Source of the DNA: Oleispira sp036960605
GTDB taxonomy: Bacteria > Pseudomonadota > Gammaproteobacteria > Pseudomonadales > Oceanobacteraceae
Direction of reading: 5' to 3'
Assembly: GCA_036960605.1 (NCBI GenBank)
Contig: JBALXI010000001.1
Coordinates: 186,001-250,000, forward strand
Length of the DNA stretch: 64,000 bases
Part shown: piece after piece, positions 35,189 through 43,533 of the stretch
Numbering within the stretch: position 1 is the stretch's first letter
Layout: the number at the start of each line of letters is the position of its first letter
Made by a program: the position numbers and the translations under genes
Notes under the pieces: generated by a model
Database searches by the model: none
Told to the model about the DNA's origin: nothing
Seen by the model: only the letters and a program-made list of their open reading frames with translations

Positions 35189-35366
35189 GCTTCGCTTTTT
35201 AGCAAGCAAAGCATCGACGTAACTATTCAGCAGGTTTTATAAATCGATCCATGATTGGGTATTTATTCCACAAACACCCAATAATGGATCTTAATCTGTC
35301 TTAATTTGAACTACCTGAATCGTTACGCATCGACTTAGGTTGCTGCTTTTAACTAGAGGGTGTGAG

Positions 35367-36089
35367 CTACAGGTTAAAGGATTCAAGCTTTAATGCTTCA
35401 CCTTGCTGCCATTTAATAAACCAGCCTTTATCACCCCAGTCGCCCAAGACATAGCGAGTACGGTCTTGACCTTCGAAGGTCCAGTTATGGATATCAGGGC
35501 GGTGTGTATGGCCATGAATCATGGTTGAGCAGTTGGCAGAAGATAGCGCTTGGTTAACAGCATCTTGGTTTACATCCATGATGTCGTAGCTTTTGCCTTT
35601 TTGGCTTTCTTTGCTCTCGCCACGAACTTGCTTGGCAAACTCAATTCTTTCCGGAATGGATTTGGCTAGAAACTGCTCTTGCCATTGTGGGCTTCTTAGC
35701 ACAACGCGGGCTTGCATGTACTCGATATCATCTGTGCAAAGACTATCGCCATGCATTAATAATATACTGTCATCTCCCAAGGTAATTAACTTGGATTCTT
35801 CTAGTAATTCACAGCTAGCATCTTCACACCAGGATTGCCCAACTAAAAAATCGCGGTTGCCGTGCATGAAATAAAGCTTTGTGCCTTTCTCAGCACACTT
35901 GCGTAATGCCTTGTTGATTAGCTCAATGTATTCATTAGAGTAATCATCGCCCATCCAGACTTCAAAGAAATCACCTAGGATGTAAAGTTCTTCTGCATCA
36001 TTTAGCGAGTCTAGAAACGACAAAAAGCCATCAGTGATGGCTTTTTGTGCGGGTTCCAGATGCAGGTCAGAAATAAAATAAATCGCCAT
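35367..36089 (-). CDS. lpxH: UDP-2,3-diacylglucosamine diphosphatase LpxH
   Basis: A 240-residue calcineurin-like metallophosphoesterase that makes lipid X in lipid A synthesis. Metal-binding motifs are complete: F-I-S-D-L-H-L, GDFFEVWMGDD, M-H-G-N-R-D-F, L-M-H-G-D-S-L and I-H-G-H-T-H-R-P. It lies 13 nt downstream of ppiB on the same strand, so the two are probably one operon, reading away from glnS. Confidence 0.95.
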   Translation of the reverse strand: MAIYFISDLHLEPAQKAITDGFLSFLDSLNDAEELYILGDFFEVWMGDDYSNEYIELINKALRKCAEKGTKLYFMHGNRDFLVGQSWCEDASCELLEESKLITLGDDSILLMHGDSLCTDDIEYMQARVVLRSPQWQEQFLAKSIPERIEFAKQVRGESKESQKGKSYDIMDVNQDAVNQALSSANCSTMIHGHTHRPDIHNWTFEGQDRTRYVLGDWGDKGWFIKWQQGEALKLESFNL

Positions 36090-36102
36090 ATCTGGAGTCT
36101 TC

Positions 36103-36600
36103 TTATGCTTCGATAACCGTTGCTGATTCGATGATTACATCATCAACTGGAACGTCTTGGTGACCGCGACGAGTTGTTGTCGGAGTACCCTTGATCTTGT
36201 TAACGATGTCCATACCTTCAACAACTTCAGCGAATACGCAGTATCCCCAACCTTCAGCGTTTTTGGCTGTGTGGTTTAGGAAGGTATTGTCAGAAACGTT
36301 GATGAAGAACTGAGCGCTGGCAGAGTGAGGGTCCATTGTGCGAGCCATTGCCAAAGTACCGGTCTTGTTCGCAAGGCCGTTGTCAGCTTCGTTATCGATG
36401 GTATCGTTAGTGCGCTTCTCTTCCATACCAGGAAGCATGCCGCCGCCTTGAACCATGAAACCGTCAATTACACGGTGAAAGATTATGCCGTCGTAAAAAC
36501 CTTCTTCTACATACTTCTGGAAGTTAGCGGCTGTTTTTGGCGCTTCTTCGTTGAAAAGGTTGATTTTGATGTCGCCAAAGTTGGTCTTTAAAAGAATCAT
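36103..36600 (-). CDS. ppiB: Peptidyl-prolyl cis-trans isomerase B (cyclophilin, cytoplasmic)
   Basis: A 165-residue cyclophilin without a signal peptide. The active-site stretch F-H-R-V-I-D-G-F-M-V-Q-G-G (with the catalytic Arg) and MARTMDPHSASAQFFINV are typical; the tryptophan in the later loop is present (E-G-W-G-Y). It begins with ATG 36600, preceded by AGGA about 8 nt upstream, and is divergent from glnS. Confidence 0.95.
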   Translation of the reverse strand: MILLKTNFGDIKINLFNEEAPKTAANFQKYVEEGFYDGIIFHRVIDGFMVQGGGMLPGMEEKRTNDTIDNEADNGLANKTGTLAMARTMDPHSASAQFFINVSDNTFLNHTAKNAEGWGYCVFAEVVEGMDIVNKIKGTPTTTRRGHQDVPVDDVIIESATVIEA

Positions 36601-36739
36601 GGTTTTTCCTAGCGTTATAATGACTATTATTGAATCTACGTATGGCTCTAGGCCGTATGACGCGTATAATAACGCTTTTTTCCATGATTATCAGCTTATA
36701 ACTAGCATTATCTAATCGAACTGCCGAGATACAAATCGC

Positions 36740-38446
36740 ATGTCAGACACTAATAACGTCAATAACTTTGTTGCCAAGATCGTTGAAGAAGATTTAGCCA
36801 GTGGCAAGATCGACAAAGTCATTACTCGTTTTCCACCAGAGCCGAATGGCTATTTACACGTTGGTCACGCTAAATCCATCTGCTTAAACTTCGGTTTGGC
36901 TGAGCAATTTAACGGTGAGTGCAACTTGCGGTTTGATGATACGAATCCAGAAAAAGAAAGCCAAGAATATATTGATGCCATTAAAGAAGACGTAACCTGG
37001 TTAGGCTTCCAGTGGTCTGGCGATGTGCGGTTCTCGTCAGATTATTTTGATACCTTGCATGACTATGCGGTTGAGTTGATCAAGTCGGGTAATGCTTACG
37101 TTTGTAGTCTTAAACCTGAAGAGTCAGACGAGTATAAGGGTGACTTTAACCGCCCGGGCAAAAACAGTCCGTATCGTGATCGCAGTATTGAAGAAAATTT
37201 GGATATGTTTGCGCGTATGAAAGCGGGTGAATACAAAGACGGTGAGCATGCTTTGCGCGCTAAAATTGATATGGCTTCTGGCAATATGAATTTACGCGAC
37301 CCTATTATGTATCGCATTCGTCATGTCGAACATCACCAAACCGGTAATAAATGGTGTATTTACCCAATATACGATTTCACTCATGGTCAATCTGATGCGT
37401 TAGAAGGTATTACGCATTCTGTTTGTACTTTAGAGTTTGAAGGTCATCGTCCATTGTACGAATGGTATCTTGATAATTTATCCGTGCCAGCAAAGCCGAC
37501 ACAGTATGAATTTGGGCGTTTAAACCTGAACTATACAGTGACGTCGAAGCGTAAGCTTAAGCAGTTAGTCGATGAGAATGTTGTCTCTGGTTGGGATGAC
37601 CCGCGTATGCCGACAATCTCCGGTATGCGCCGTCGCGGCTTCACACCATCTTCTATTCGTAATTTTTGCGATATGGTTGGGGTGTCTCGTAGTGATGGTG
37701 TGGTCGATGTTGCGATGCTTGAGCATGCGCTGCGCAGTGATTTGAATACCAATGCTCCGCGCGCGATGACGGTGATTAATCCTTTGAAGGTTGTTATCAC
37801 CAATATGGCTGATGATCACTATGAAGAAATCACTATGGAGTCTATGCCGGATATTTCGTCAGATTCCGATGTTGAGGCCGACGAATCAGTTGAGGCTGCT
37901 TCTTTATTAAGACAAGTGCCGTTCACTAAAGAAATCTTTATCGATAAAGAAGATTTCAAGGAAGAATACAGCAAAAAGTTTAAGAAGAAATTCTGTCCAG
38001 GTAAGCGTATTCGTATGCGCAATGGCTATGTGCTGGAAGCGACTGATTTTATTAAAAACGATGCTGGCGAGATCATTCAGGTGAATGCCATTCAGGTCAC
38101 GGCCGTATTGGGTGAAGATCCTGCCGATGAAGTGAAGCCAAAAGGTGTTGTGCATTGGGTTTCTGCTTCGCATGGTATTGAAGCTGAGTTACGTATTTAT
38201 GGTCGCTTATTGAATCATGAAGCACCGGATCGTGGTGGTGAGAACTTCATGGATCACATTAATACCGATTCTTTGTCAGTAATCACCGCTATTATTGAAC
38301 CAAGTCTTGCGCAAGCCGCGCCTGAGACTGTTTTCCAGTTCGAGCGTGAAGGTTATTACGTAGCAGATCGCCGCGATCATGCTGCCGATAAGCCGGTATT
38401 TAACTTAACCATTGGTTTACGTGAAGATAAGTCTCTTACTCAGTAA
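36740..38446 (+). CDS. glnS: Glutaminyl-tRNA synthetase
   Basis: Class I synthetase of 568 residues. The HIGH-type motif PNGYLHVGHAKS lies at residues 35-46 and the KMSKS-type motif is V-T-S-K-R-K-L at about residue 270, as in the GlnRS/GluRS family. The C-terminal beta-barrel anticodon domain is present (about 340-550). ATG follows GAGATACAAATCGC. The TATAAT at 36665-36670 may be its -10 element. Cotranscription with cysS is possible (87-nt gap). Confidence 0.97.
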   Translation: MSDTNNVNNFVAKIVEEDLASGKIDKVITRFPPEPNGYLHVGHAKSICLNFGLAEQFNGECNLRFDDTNPEKESQEYIDAIKEDVTWLGFQWSGDVRFSSDYFDTLHDYAVELIKSGNAYVCSLKPEESDEYKGDFNRPGKNSPYRDRSIEENLDMFARMKAGEYKDGEHALRAKIDMASGNMNLRDPIMYRIRHVEHHQTGNKWCIYPIYDFTHGQSDALEGITHSVCTLEFEGHRPLYEWYLDNLSVPAKPTQYEFGRLNLNYTVTSKRKLKQLVDENVVSGWDDPRMPTISGMRRRGFTPSSIRNFCDMVGVSRSDGVVDVAMLEHALRSDLNTNAPRAMTVINPLKVVITNMADDHYEEITMESMPDISSDSDVEADESVEAASLLRQVPFTKEIFIDKEDFKEEYSKKFKKKFCPGKRIRMRNGYVLEATDFIKNDAGEIIQVNAIQVTAVLGEDPADEVKPKGVVHWVSASHGIEAELRIYGRLLNHEAPDRGGENFMDHINTDSLSVITAIIEPSLAQAAPETVFQFEREGYYVADRRDHAADKPVFNLTIGLREDKSLTQ

Positions 38447-38462
38447 TCGGTTTTTCACTAAA

Positions 38463-38520
38463 GCGCTCGCTCAAGTATTGCGCTCTCTCAAATATAGTAC
38501 GCTCTCTCAAATAGAGGGAG
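38463..38520 (+). repeat. Three imperfect direct repeats in the cysS leader
   Basis: Units at 38463-38479, 38480-38496 and 38499-38515 share a GCTCNCTCAARTA core. The last unit can also pair with the following AGAGGGAG to form a weak hairpin just before the ribosome binding site. No known leader RNA is recognised. Confidence 0.45.
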
Positions 38521-38533
38521 CAAAGGAAAAAAA

Positions 38534-39898
38534 TTGAAAATATATAATACGTTAACGCGTCAGAAAGAAGAATTTAGACCTATCGTGCAAGGCAAGGTAG
38601 GCATGTATGTGTGTGGCATGACGGTTTATGACCTTTGTCATTTAGGCCATGCGCGCGTTTTAACGGCGTTTGATGTGATTGCGCGTTATTTACGTCACAA
38701 GGGTTATGAAGTTAATTACGTACGTAATATTACCGATATCGACGACAAAATTATTAACCGCGCGAAAGAAAATGGCGAAGCGTTTGATGTATTGACCGAG
38801 CGTTTCATTAAAGAAATGCACGTTGATTCGAAAGCGTTGGGCATTGAGATGCCAGATTCTGAGCCTCGTGCAACAGCGCATATCGATGGCATTATCGAGA
38901 TGGTGCAGACCTTGATCGAAAAGGGCTATGCCTATGCTGCGGATAATGGTGATGTTTATTATTCGGTGCGTAAGTTCGAAGGCTACGGCAAGTTATCTGG
39001 TAAGGTGCTTGATGATTTGGAAGCGGGCGCGCGGGTTGAAGTTGATGAAATGAAACAAGATCCATTGGATTTCGTTTTATGGAAGCGCGCTAAGGCGGAT
39101 GAGCCACATTGGGAGTCTCCATGGGGTATTGGTCGTCCAGGCTGGCACATTGAGTGTTCAGTTATGTCGACCTGCTGCTTAGGTAATAACTTCGACATAC
39201 ACGGTGGCGGTCCAGATTTAAAATTCCCACACCATGAAAATGAAATTGCACAAAGTGAAGCAGCTACCGGTAGTCGTTATGCGAATAACTGGATGCACGC
39301 CGGCGCTGTTCGTATTGATGGCGAAAAGATGTCCAAGTCCTTGGGTAACTTTTTCACCATTCGTGAGATTTTAGAAAAGTATCACCCAGAAACTGTGCGT
39401 TTCTTTTTATTGTCTAGCCAGTACCGTAGCTCTATTAACTACAGCGAAGACAGCTTGAAAGAAGCTCAGGTTAAATTAGAGCGTTTTTATAATGCCTTGG
39501 TTACTGTTGATACTCACGTTACGCCGGCAAAAGATAATGAGTTTAGTAATCTTTTTTACGCCGCGATGGATGATGATTTCAATACCGCAGAAGCGATTGG
39601 CGTCTTATTTGACCTGGTGCGCGAAGTGAATAAAGCCGAAGGTGATAAGAAGCTTGCTTTAGGTGCTCAGTTGCGTGAGCTTGGCGCAGTGCTAGGTTGC
39701 TTGCAATTAGCCCCTGAAGAGTTCCTTCAGGCGGGCAGTGATGTTGATGCTGAATATATCGAAATGATGATTCAGAAGCGCATCGATGCTAAAAAAGCGA
39801 AAGACTTTGCTACCGCGGATGGCGTACGTGATGAGTTGTTGGCTAAGGGTATTGTTTTACGCGATGGCCCTGAAGGTACGAGTTGGGCTCAGCAATAA
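38534..39898 (+). CDS. cysS: Cysteinyl-tRNA synthetase
   Basis: A 454-residue class I synthetase. CGMTVYDLCHLGHARV (about residues 27-42) contains the zinc ligand and HIGH motif, further zinc ligands lie in M-S-T-C-C and H-H-E-N-E, and K-M-S-K-S-L-G is at about residue 267. The start codon is TTG at 38534, 7 nt after AAAGGA; no ATG or GTG is available before the conserved N terminus, so the rare start is well supported. A TTG start on an essential gene may lower translation. Confidence 0.96.
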   Translation: MKIYNTLTRQKEEFRPIVQGKVGMYVCGMTVYDLCHLGHARVLTAFDVIARYLRHKGYEVNYVRNITDIDDKIINRAKENGEAFDVLTERFIKEMHVDSKALGIEMPDSEPRATAHIDGIIEMVQTLIEKGYAYAADNGDVYYSVRKFEGYGKLSGKVLDDLEAGARVEVDEMKQDPLDFVLWKRAKADEPHWESPWGIGRPGWHIECSVMSTCCLGNNFDIHGGGPDLKFPHHENEIAQSEAATGSRYANNWMHAGAVRIDGEKMSKSLGNFFTIREILEKYHPETVRFFLLSSQYRSSINYSEDSLKEAQVKLERFYNALVTVDTHVTPAKDNEFSNLFYAAMDDDFNTAEAIGVLFDLVREVNKAEGDKKLALGAQLRELGAVLGCLQLAPEEFLQAGSDVDAEYIEMMIQKRIDAKKAKDFATADGVRDELLAKGIVLRDGPEGTSWAQQ

Positions 39899-39916
39899 AA
39901 AAAGAAAAGACGAATT

Positions 39917-40090
39917 AACCACAGAGAGCACAGAGAGCACAGAGAGCACAGAGAGCACAGAGGAAAAGCAGGTAAGGTAAGGGCGTGAGGTGAAGTGGGG
40001 CGGTTGCTGCCAGTTTATTTTTTTATCTTCTTTAGTTTTATATTCTTGCTTTCCTCTGTGTAGCGAAGCGGCTCTGTGTTCTCTGTGGTT
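39917..40090. repeat. Inverted-repeat element with 9-bp tandem array (ACCACAGAG family)
   Basis: The left arm contains four full copies of ACAGAGAGC (39921-39956) plus a partial copy, ending in CACAGAGGAAAAGCA (39956-39970). The right arm (40047-40090) contains the complements TGCTTTCCTCTGTG and CTCTGTGGTT, with TCTGTGTTCTCTGTGG. The arms flank about 76 bp. Similar AACCACAGAG/CACAGAGGAAA repeats are scattered in many bacterial genomes. No gene is inside. Confidence 0.7.
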
Positions 40091-40118
40091 GAAGTTCTTT
40101 TGCTTTTTCGCATGTAAA

Positions 40119-40157
40119 AAAAAGGCCGCTAACTGAAATTCAGTTAGCGGCCTTTTT
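40119..40157. terminator. Bidirectional terminator between cysS and folD
   Basis: A stem of at least 17 bp, AAAAAGGCCGCTAACTG against its complement, with A/T tracts on both sides; it lies between convergent genes. Confidence 0.92.
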
Positions 40158-40199
40158 GTTTGCTGCATTTTAATCTTAAATTTAGGCTATCAAAAAAAC

Positions 40200-41060
40200 C
40201 TAGATCTTAGTATGCAGTTCTTCGCACGCCTGTAGCGTATTTTCTAATAGCTTAGCGCGTGTCATTGGGCCAACACCACCTGGAACGGGTGTGATATGGC
40301 TAGCGTTTTTAGACGCCGCTTCGAATTCAACATCACCGACCAGCTTGCCATTCTCTAAGCGATTAATGCCGACATCAATCACGATGGCGCCTTTCTTAAT
40401 CCATTCACCTTTAACGATGTCAGGGCGGCCAACAGCGACAACCACAATATCACCTAAGCGAACGTGGCTTTCAAGGTCTTCGGTGAAGCGGTGGCACGTT
40501 GTTACTGTGCAGCCTTTTAATAGAAGCTCTAAACCCATTGGGCGGCCAACAATATTAGAAGAGCCAACGATAACCGCGTGCTTGCCACGAATTGGCTCTT
40601 TAGTATTTTCTAAAAGAGTCACGATGCCTGCAGGGGTGCACGGGCGGAGCAATGGCATGCGCTGAGCCAGGCGGCCGATGTTGAATGGGTGAAAACCATC
40701 CACATCTTTGTCCGGCGAAATGCGTTCTAAAATCTCATCAGACTTTAATTGAGCAGGTAGAGGTAGTTGTACCAATATGCCGTCAATTGTTTCGTCATTG
40801 TTGAGATCGTCAATTAAAGCCATTAGCTCGCCTTGAGAAGCGGAGGCAGGCAGGTCATAGGCTTGGCTATTTATACCCACTTCTTCGCAGTCTTTACGTT
40901 TGTGTTTAACGTAGACTTCAGAAGCAGGATCTTTACCGACAAGAATTACGGCTAAGCCTGGGGCTCTGAATCCTTTGTCTAAACGCTGCTTTACGCGCTC
41001 AGCAACGGTTTTACGGATCGATTCGGCGGTGGCTTTGCCATCAATGATTTGGGCGCTCAT
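40200..41060 (-). CDS. folD: Bifunctional methylenetetrahydrofolate dehydrogenase/cyclohydrolase FolD
   Basis: A 286-residue enzyme interconverting methylene-, methenyl- and formyl-tetrahydrofolate. The catalytic Y-x-x-x-K is in E-V-Y-V-K-H-K, followed by GILVQLPLPAQL, the NADP-binding V-I-V-G-S-S-N-I-V-G-R-P and the C-terminal P-V-P-G-G-V-G-P-M-T. All family motifs are intact. It is transcribed away from the tRNA cluster. Confidence 0.97.
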   Translation of the reverse strand: MSAQIIDGKATAESIRKTVAERVKQRLDKGFRAPGLAVILVGKDPASEVYVKHKRKDCEEVGINSQAYDLPASASQGELMALIDDLNNDETIDGILVQLPLPAQLKSDEILERISPDKDVDGFHPFNIGRLAQRMPLLRPCTPAGIVTLLENTKEPIRGKHAVIVGSSNIVGRPMGLELLLKGCTVTTCHRFTEDLESHVRLGDIVVVAVGRPDIVKGEWIKKGAIVIDVGINRLENGKLVGDVEFEAASKNASHITPVPGGVGPMTRAKLLENTLQACEELHTKI

Positions 41061-41241
41061 GTAAATCTTTAACCTTGCAGTAGATTAGAGGGGGTAGTCG
41101 TACTTATAGATAGGGCAATTTTCTCACGCCTGCTTATTAAAGCAAGGTAATGCTGTATTTTTTACGCTAATTCTAAATGGCTCAGTAAAGTAGGCGAAAT
41201 TGCCATGTCTTTGTTTTCATTAAATAATTTTTAAAAAGGTG

Positions 41242-41270
41242 TTGACGGAGTAGGGGGGCGTGGGTATTAT
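41242..41270 (+). promoter_or_regulatory. Sigma-70 promoter of the tRNA cluster
   Basis: TTGACG (41242-41247) and TATTAT (41265-41270) are spaced 17 bp apart, about 50 bp before tRNA-Pro. An A/T-rich stretch (AATAATTTTTAAAAA) lies just upstream and could act as an UP element. Confidence 0.75.
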
Positions 41271-41320
41271 ATGCACCTCTTCAACGAGCAGCGAATTTTA
41301 TTCGCAGTTTGATGAGGTTT

Positions 41321-41397
41321 CGGGATATAGCGCAGTCTGGTAGCGCGCCTGCTTTGGGAGCAGGATGTCGGGAGTTCGAATCTCTCTATCCCGACCA
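41321..41397 (+). tRNA. tRNA-Pro(UGG)
   Basis: A 77-nt cloverleaf with encoded CCA. The acceptor stem CGGGATA pairs with TATCCCG, the anticodon stem CCTGC/GCAGG encloses TTTGGGA with anticodon TGG (41355-41357), and the T loop is TTCGAAT. Confidence 0.96.
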
Positions 41398-41425
41398 CTA
41401 AATCTAACGCAAGTTAGGTGGCCGT

Positions 41426-41502
41426 GCGCCCATAGCTCAATTGGATAGAGCATCGCCCTTCTAAGGCGAGGGTTGCAGGTTCGAGCCCTGCTGGGCGTAC
41501 CA
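41426..41502 (+). tRNA. tRNA-Arg(UCU)
   Basis: A 77-nt cloverleaf with encoded CCA. The acceptor GCGCCCA pairs with TGGGCGT (one G-U), the anticodon stem TCGCC/GGCGA encloses CTTCTAA with anticodon TCT (41460-41462), and the T loop is TTCGAGC. Confidence 0.95.
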
Positions 41503-41548
41503 ATTTAGCTTTGGTATTGGTGGTTAGTGTTAAATGTAAGATTATGTG

Positions 41549-41624
41549 GTGGCTGTAGCTCAGTTGGTAGAGCACAGGATTGTGATTCCTGTGGTCGAGG
41601 GTTCGATCCCCTTCAGCCACCCCA
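41549..41624 (+). tRNA. tRNA-His(GUG), copy 1
   Basis: A 76-nt cloverleaf with encoded CCA. The acceptor GTGGCTG pairs with CAGCCAC, the extra G-1 at 41548 can pair with C41621 as is typical of tRNA-His, and the anticodon GTG is at 41582-41584. Confidence 0.96.
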
Positions 41625-41725
41625 CTTAATTTTAGTAGTACCTTTTTAGTCTTCTATTTATTCCTGCTTTATATTTGATTTGTCTCTGATTACTCGGATA
41701 TTTTTAGCTGGTTAGAAACTATGTG

Positions 41726-41801
41726 GTGGCTGTAGCTCAGTTGGTAGAGCACAGGATTGTGATTCCTGTGGTCGAGGGTTCGATCCCCTTCAGCCACCCC
41801 A
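41726..41801 (+). tRNA. tRNA-His(GUG), copy 2
   Basis: Identical to copy 1 across the whole gene. The identity extends a few bases on both sides: 86 bp, 41543-41628 versus 41720-41805. The 101-bp spacer between the copies contains no tRNA. Confidence 0.96.
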
Positions 41802-42129
41802 CTTATTACGTATACTCCTAGTTAATCCTCAGTTTTCTCTTCGTTAAACCCCCTATTAAAAATTAATTTCATCTTTTCTCTTGAAAAATAATTCTTTACA
41901 CCCATTATTTAATTCTTTCTATGTTCGTGTAATACCATTGAGTTTGAGAGCATGGTGTTTATTGATAGCTATGGTCCTGTAACAGAGCATGGGATATAAT
42001 GCGCGACTTTTATGATGTAAGGTGCATTGACAATTAATTTGGATGCCTATTTAACTATTTATTTAGCTATTTACTTAACTAGCCACCTACATCGCCAGAC
42101 ATAACGTTAATATTAACTGAGAGATAAAT
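41802..42129 (+). promoter_or_regulatory. Gene-free region upstream of tig with candidate promoters
   Basis: No gene is seen. A perfect TATAAT is at 41995-42000 without a good -35, and TTGACA at 42027-42032 is followed by TATTTA at 42048 (15-bp spacing) or TTTAAC at 42050 (17-bp). Either could start the tig transcript. The stretch just after the second tRNA-His is A/T rich, with no clear intrinsic terminator. Confidence 0.4.
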
Positions 42130-43443
42130 ATGCAAATTTCTATCGAAACTACTCAAGGCCTAGAGCGCAAGATGACAATTGGCGTTCCTGCCTCTGACGT
42201 TGACGGTCAAGTTGTTGTAGCTCTTAAAAGTATGGTTAAAGGCCGTAAGATTGATGGTTTCCGTCAAGGCAAGATTCCACCAAACGTTGCAACTAAAATG
42301 TTTGGTAAGCCAGCTCGTCAAGAAGCTGTTCAGCAAGTAATGCAGCGTTCTTTCTTTGAAGCGATTTCAAAAGAAGGCGTTAAAATGGCGGGTATGCCAA
42401 CTAACTTCGAAGCGACTGTTAACGAATCAGGAAAAGATCTTGAGTTCGTAGCAACGTTTGAAGTGTATCCAGAAATCGCTTTGGGTGATTTTTCCAGCAT
42501 TGAAGTTAGCAAGAAGAAAGCTGCAGTGACTGATACTGATGTTGAAACAATGGTTGAGACACTTCAGAAGCAGCAAGCCAAATGGGAAACATCTACCGAA
42601 GCAGCAGTAGATGGCGACCAAGCGGTTGTAGATTTCGATGGTTTCATCGATGGTGAAGCATTTGACGGTGGTAAAGCAGAAGCTTACAACCTTACGTTAG
42701 GCTCTAACTCTATGATTCCTGGTTTTGAAGCCGGCATCGAAGGTCTTAAAGCTGGCGATGAAAAAACTTTAGAGCTTTCTTTCCCTGCTGATTACCATAA
42801 AGAAGACCTACAGAGTAAAGCAGTAGAGTTTAAGGTTGCTGTTAAAGAAGTTAAGAAGCCTGAGCTTGCTGAATTGAATGAAGAGTTTTTCAAAGGCTTT
42901 GGTGTTGAATCTAAAGATCTAGCAAGTTTCAAAGTCGATATTCGCGCCAATATGGATCGTGAATTAGAGCGTGCTGTTCGTAACGATGTTAAGAACCAGG
43001 TTATCGAAGGTTTAGTTGCGGCTAACCAGATCGCAGTTCCTGCGGCATTGGCTGATCAAGAAATCGATCGTCTTCGTCAGCAAGCTATCCAGCAGTTTGG
43101 TGGTGGTCAGGGTATTGATGCCAGCATGTTGCCAGCTGAATTGTTCAAAGAGCAAGCTGATCGTCGTGTACGCGTTGGTTTGTTGATGAATGCTGCTATT
43201 GATTCATTGGAATTAACAGTTTCTGAAGAAAAAGTGGACGCTTTGATCGAAGAAGTTGCTTCTACTTACCAAGAGCCAGAGCAGGTTCGTGAGTATTATA
43301 AAAATACTCCAGAGCAGAAGTCTCAAGTTGAAGCTTTAGCTTTAGAAGAGCAAGTTGTTGAAAAGATTCTAGAAAGTGCAAAAGTGACTGAAATTGAAGC
43401 TGGCTACGAAGAAGTTATTAAGGCTGCTAACGCACCTCAATAA
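42130..43443 (+). CDS. tig: Trigger factor
   Basis: A ribosome-associated chaperone and prolyl isomerase of 437 residues, the usual length. The N-terminal ribosome-binding domain contains the signature G-F-R-Q-G-K-I-P (about residues 42-49; E. coli GFRKGKVP), followed by an FKBP-like domain (about 150-245, with MIPGFEAGIEG) and the C-terminal chaperone arms. GAGAGATAAAT precedes the ATG. It is the first gene of the tig-clpP-clpX-lon block; a weak terminator separates it from clpP. Confidence 0.97.
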   Translation: MQISIETTQGLERKMTIGVPASDVDGQVVVALKSMVKGRKIDGFRQGKIPPNVATKMFGKPARQEAVQQVMQRSFFEAISKEGVKMAGMPTNFEATVNESGKDLEFVATFEVYPEIALGDFSSIEVSKKKAAVTDTDVETMVETLQKQQAKWETSTEAAVDGDQAVVDFDGFIDGEAFDGGKAEAYNLTLGSNSMIPGFEAGIEGLKAGDEKTLELSFPADYHKEDLQSKAVEFKVAVKEVKKPELAELNEEFFKGFGVESKDLASFKVDIRANMDRELERAVRNDVKNQVIEGLVAANQIAVPAALADQEIDRLRQQAIQQFGGGQGIDASMLPAELFKEQADRRVRVGLLMNAAIDSLELTVSEEKVDALIEEVASTYQEPEQVREYYKNTPEQKSQVEALALEEQVVEKILESAKVTEIEAGYEEVIKAANAPQ

Positions 43444-43490
43444 TCCATCCTTAGAGTGACTGACAACTTTCAGAACACCGACTAAACTAG

Positions 43491-43523
43491 AAACAACTGC
43501 TCCTTAGGTGTAGTTGTTTTTTT
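43491..43523 (+). terminator. Weak terminator between tig and clpP
   Basis: AAACAACT (43491-43498) pairs with AGTTGTTT (43512-43519), with a 13-nt loop and a run of T residues. The stem is short and A/T rich, so partial read-through into clpP is likely. Confidence 0.5.
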
Positions 43524-43533
43524 GCTGATAATA

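Noticed and set aside
38463..38533. Amino-acid-responsive leader (T-box-like) before cysS
   Set aside because: No T-box core or terminator/antiterminator pair is visible, and T-boxes are not expected in gammaproteobacteria.
39917..40090. Repeat array resembling a CRISPR
   Set aside because: The units are 9 bp, directly adjacent without spacers, and no cas gene is nearby.
39857..40168. 103-residue open frame on the minus strand over the cysS-folD gap
   Set aside because: It runs through the repeat element and the terminator and has no family resemblance.
41414..41620. 68-residue open frame on the minus strand over the tRNA genes
   Set aside because: It is antisense to tRNA-Arg and tRNA-His; such frames are a common annotation artefact.
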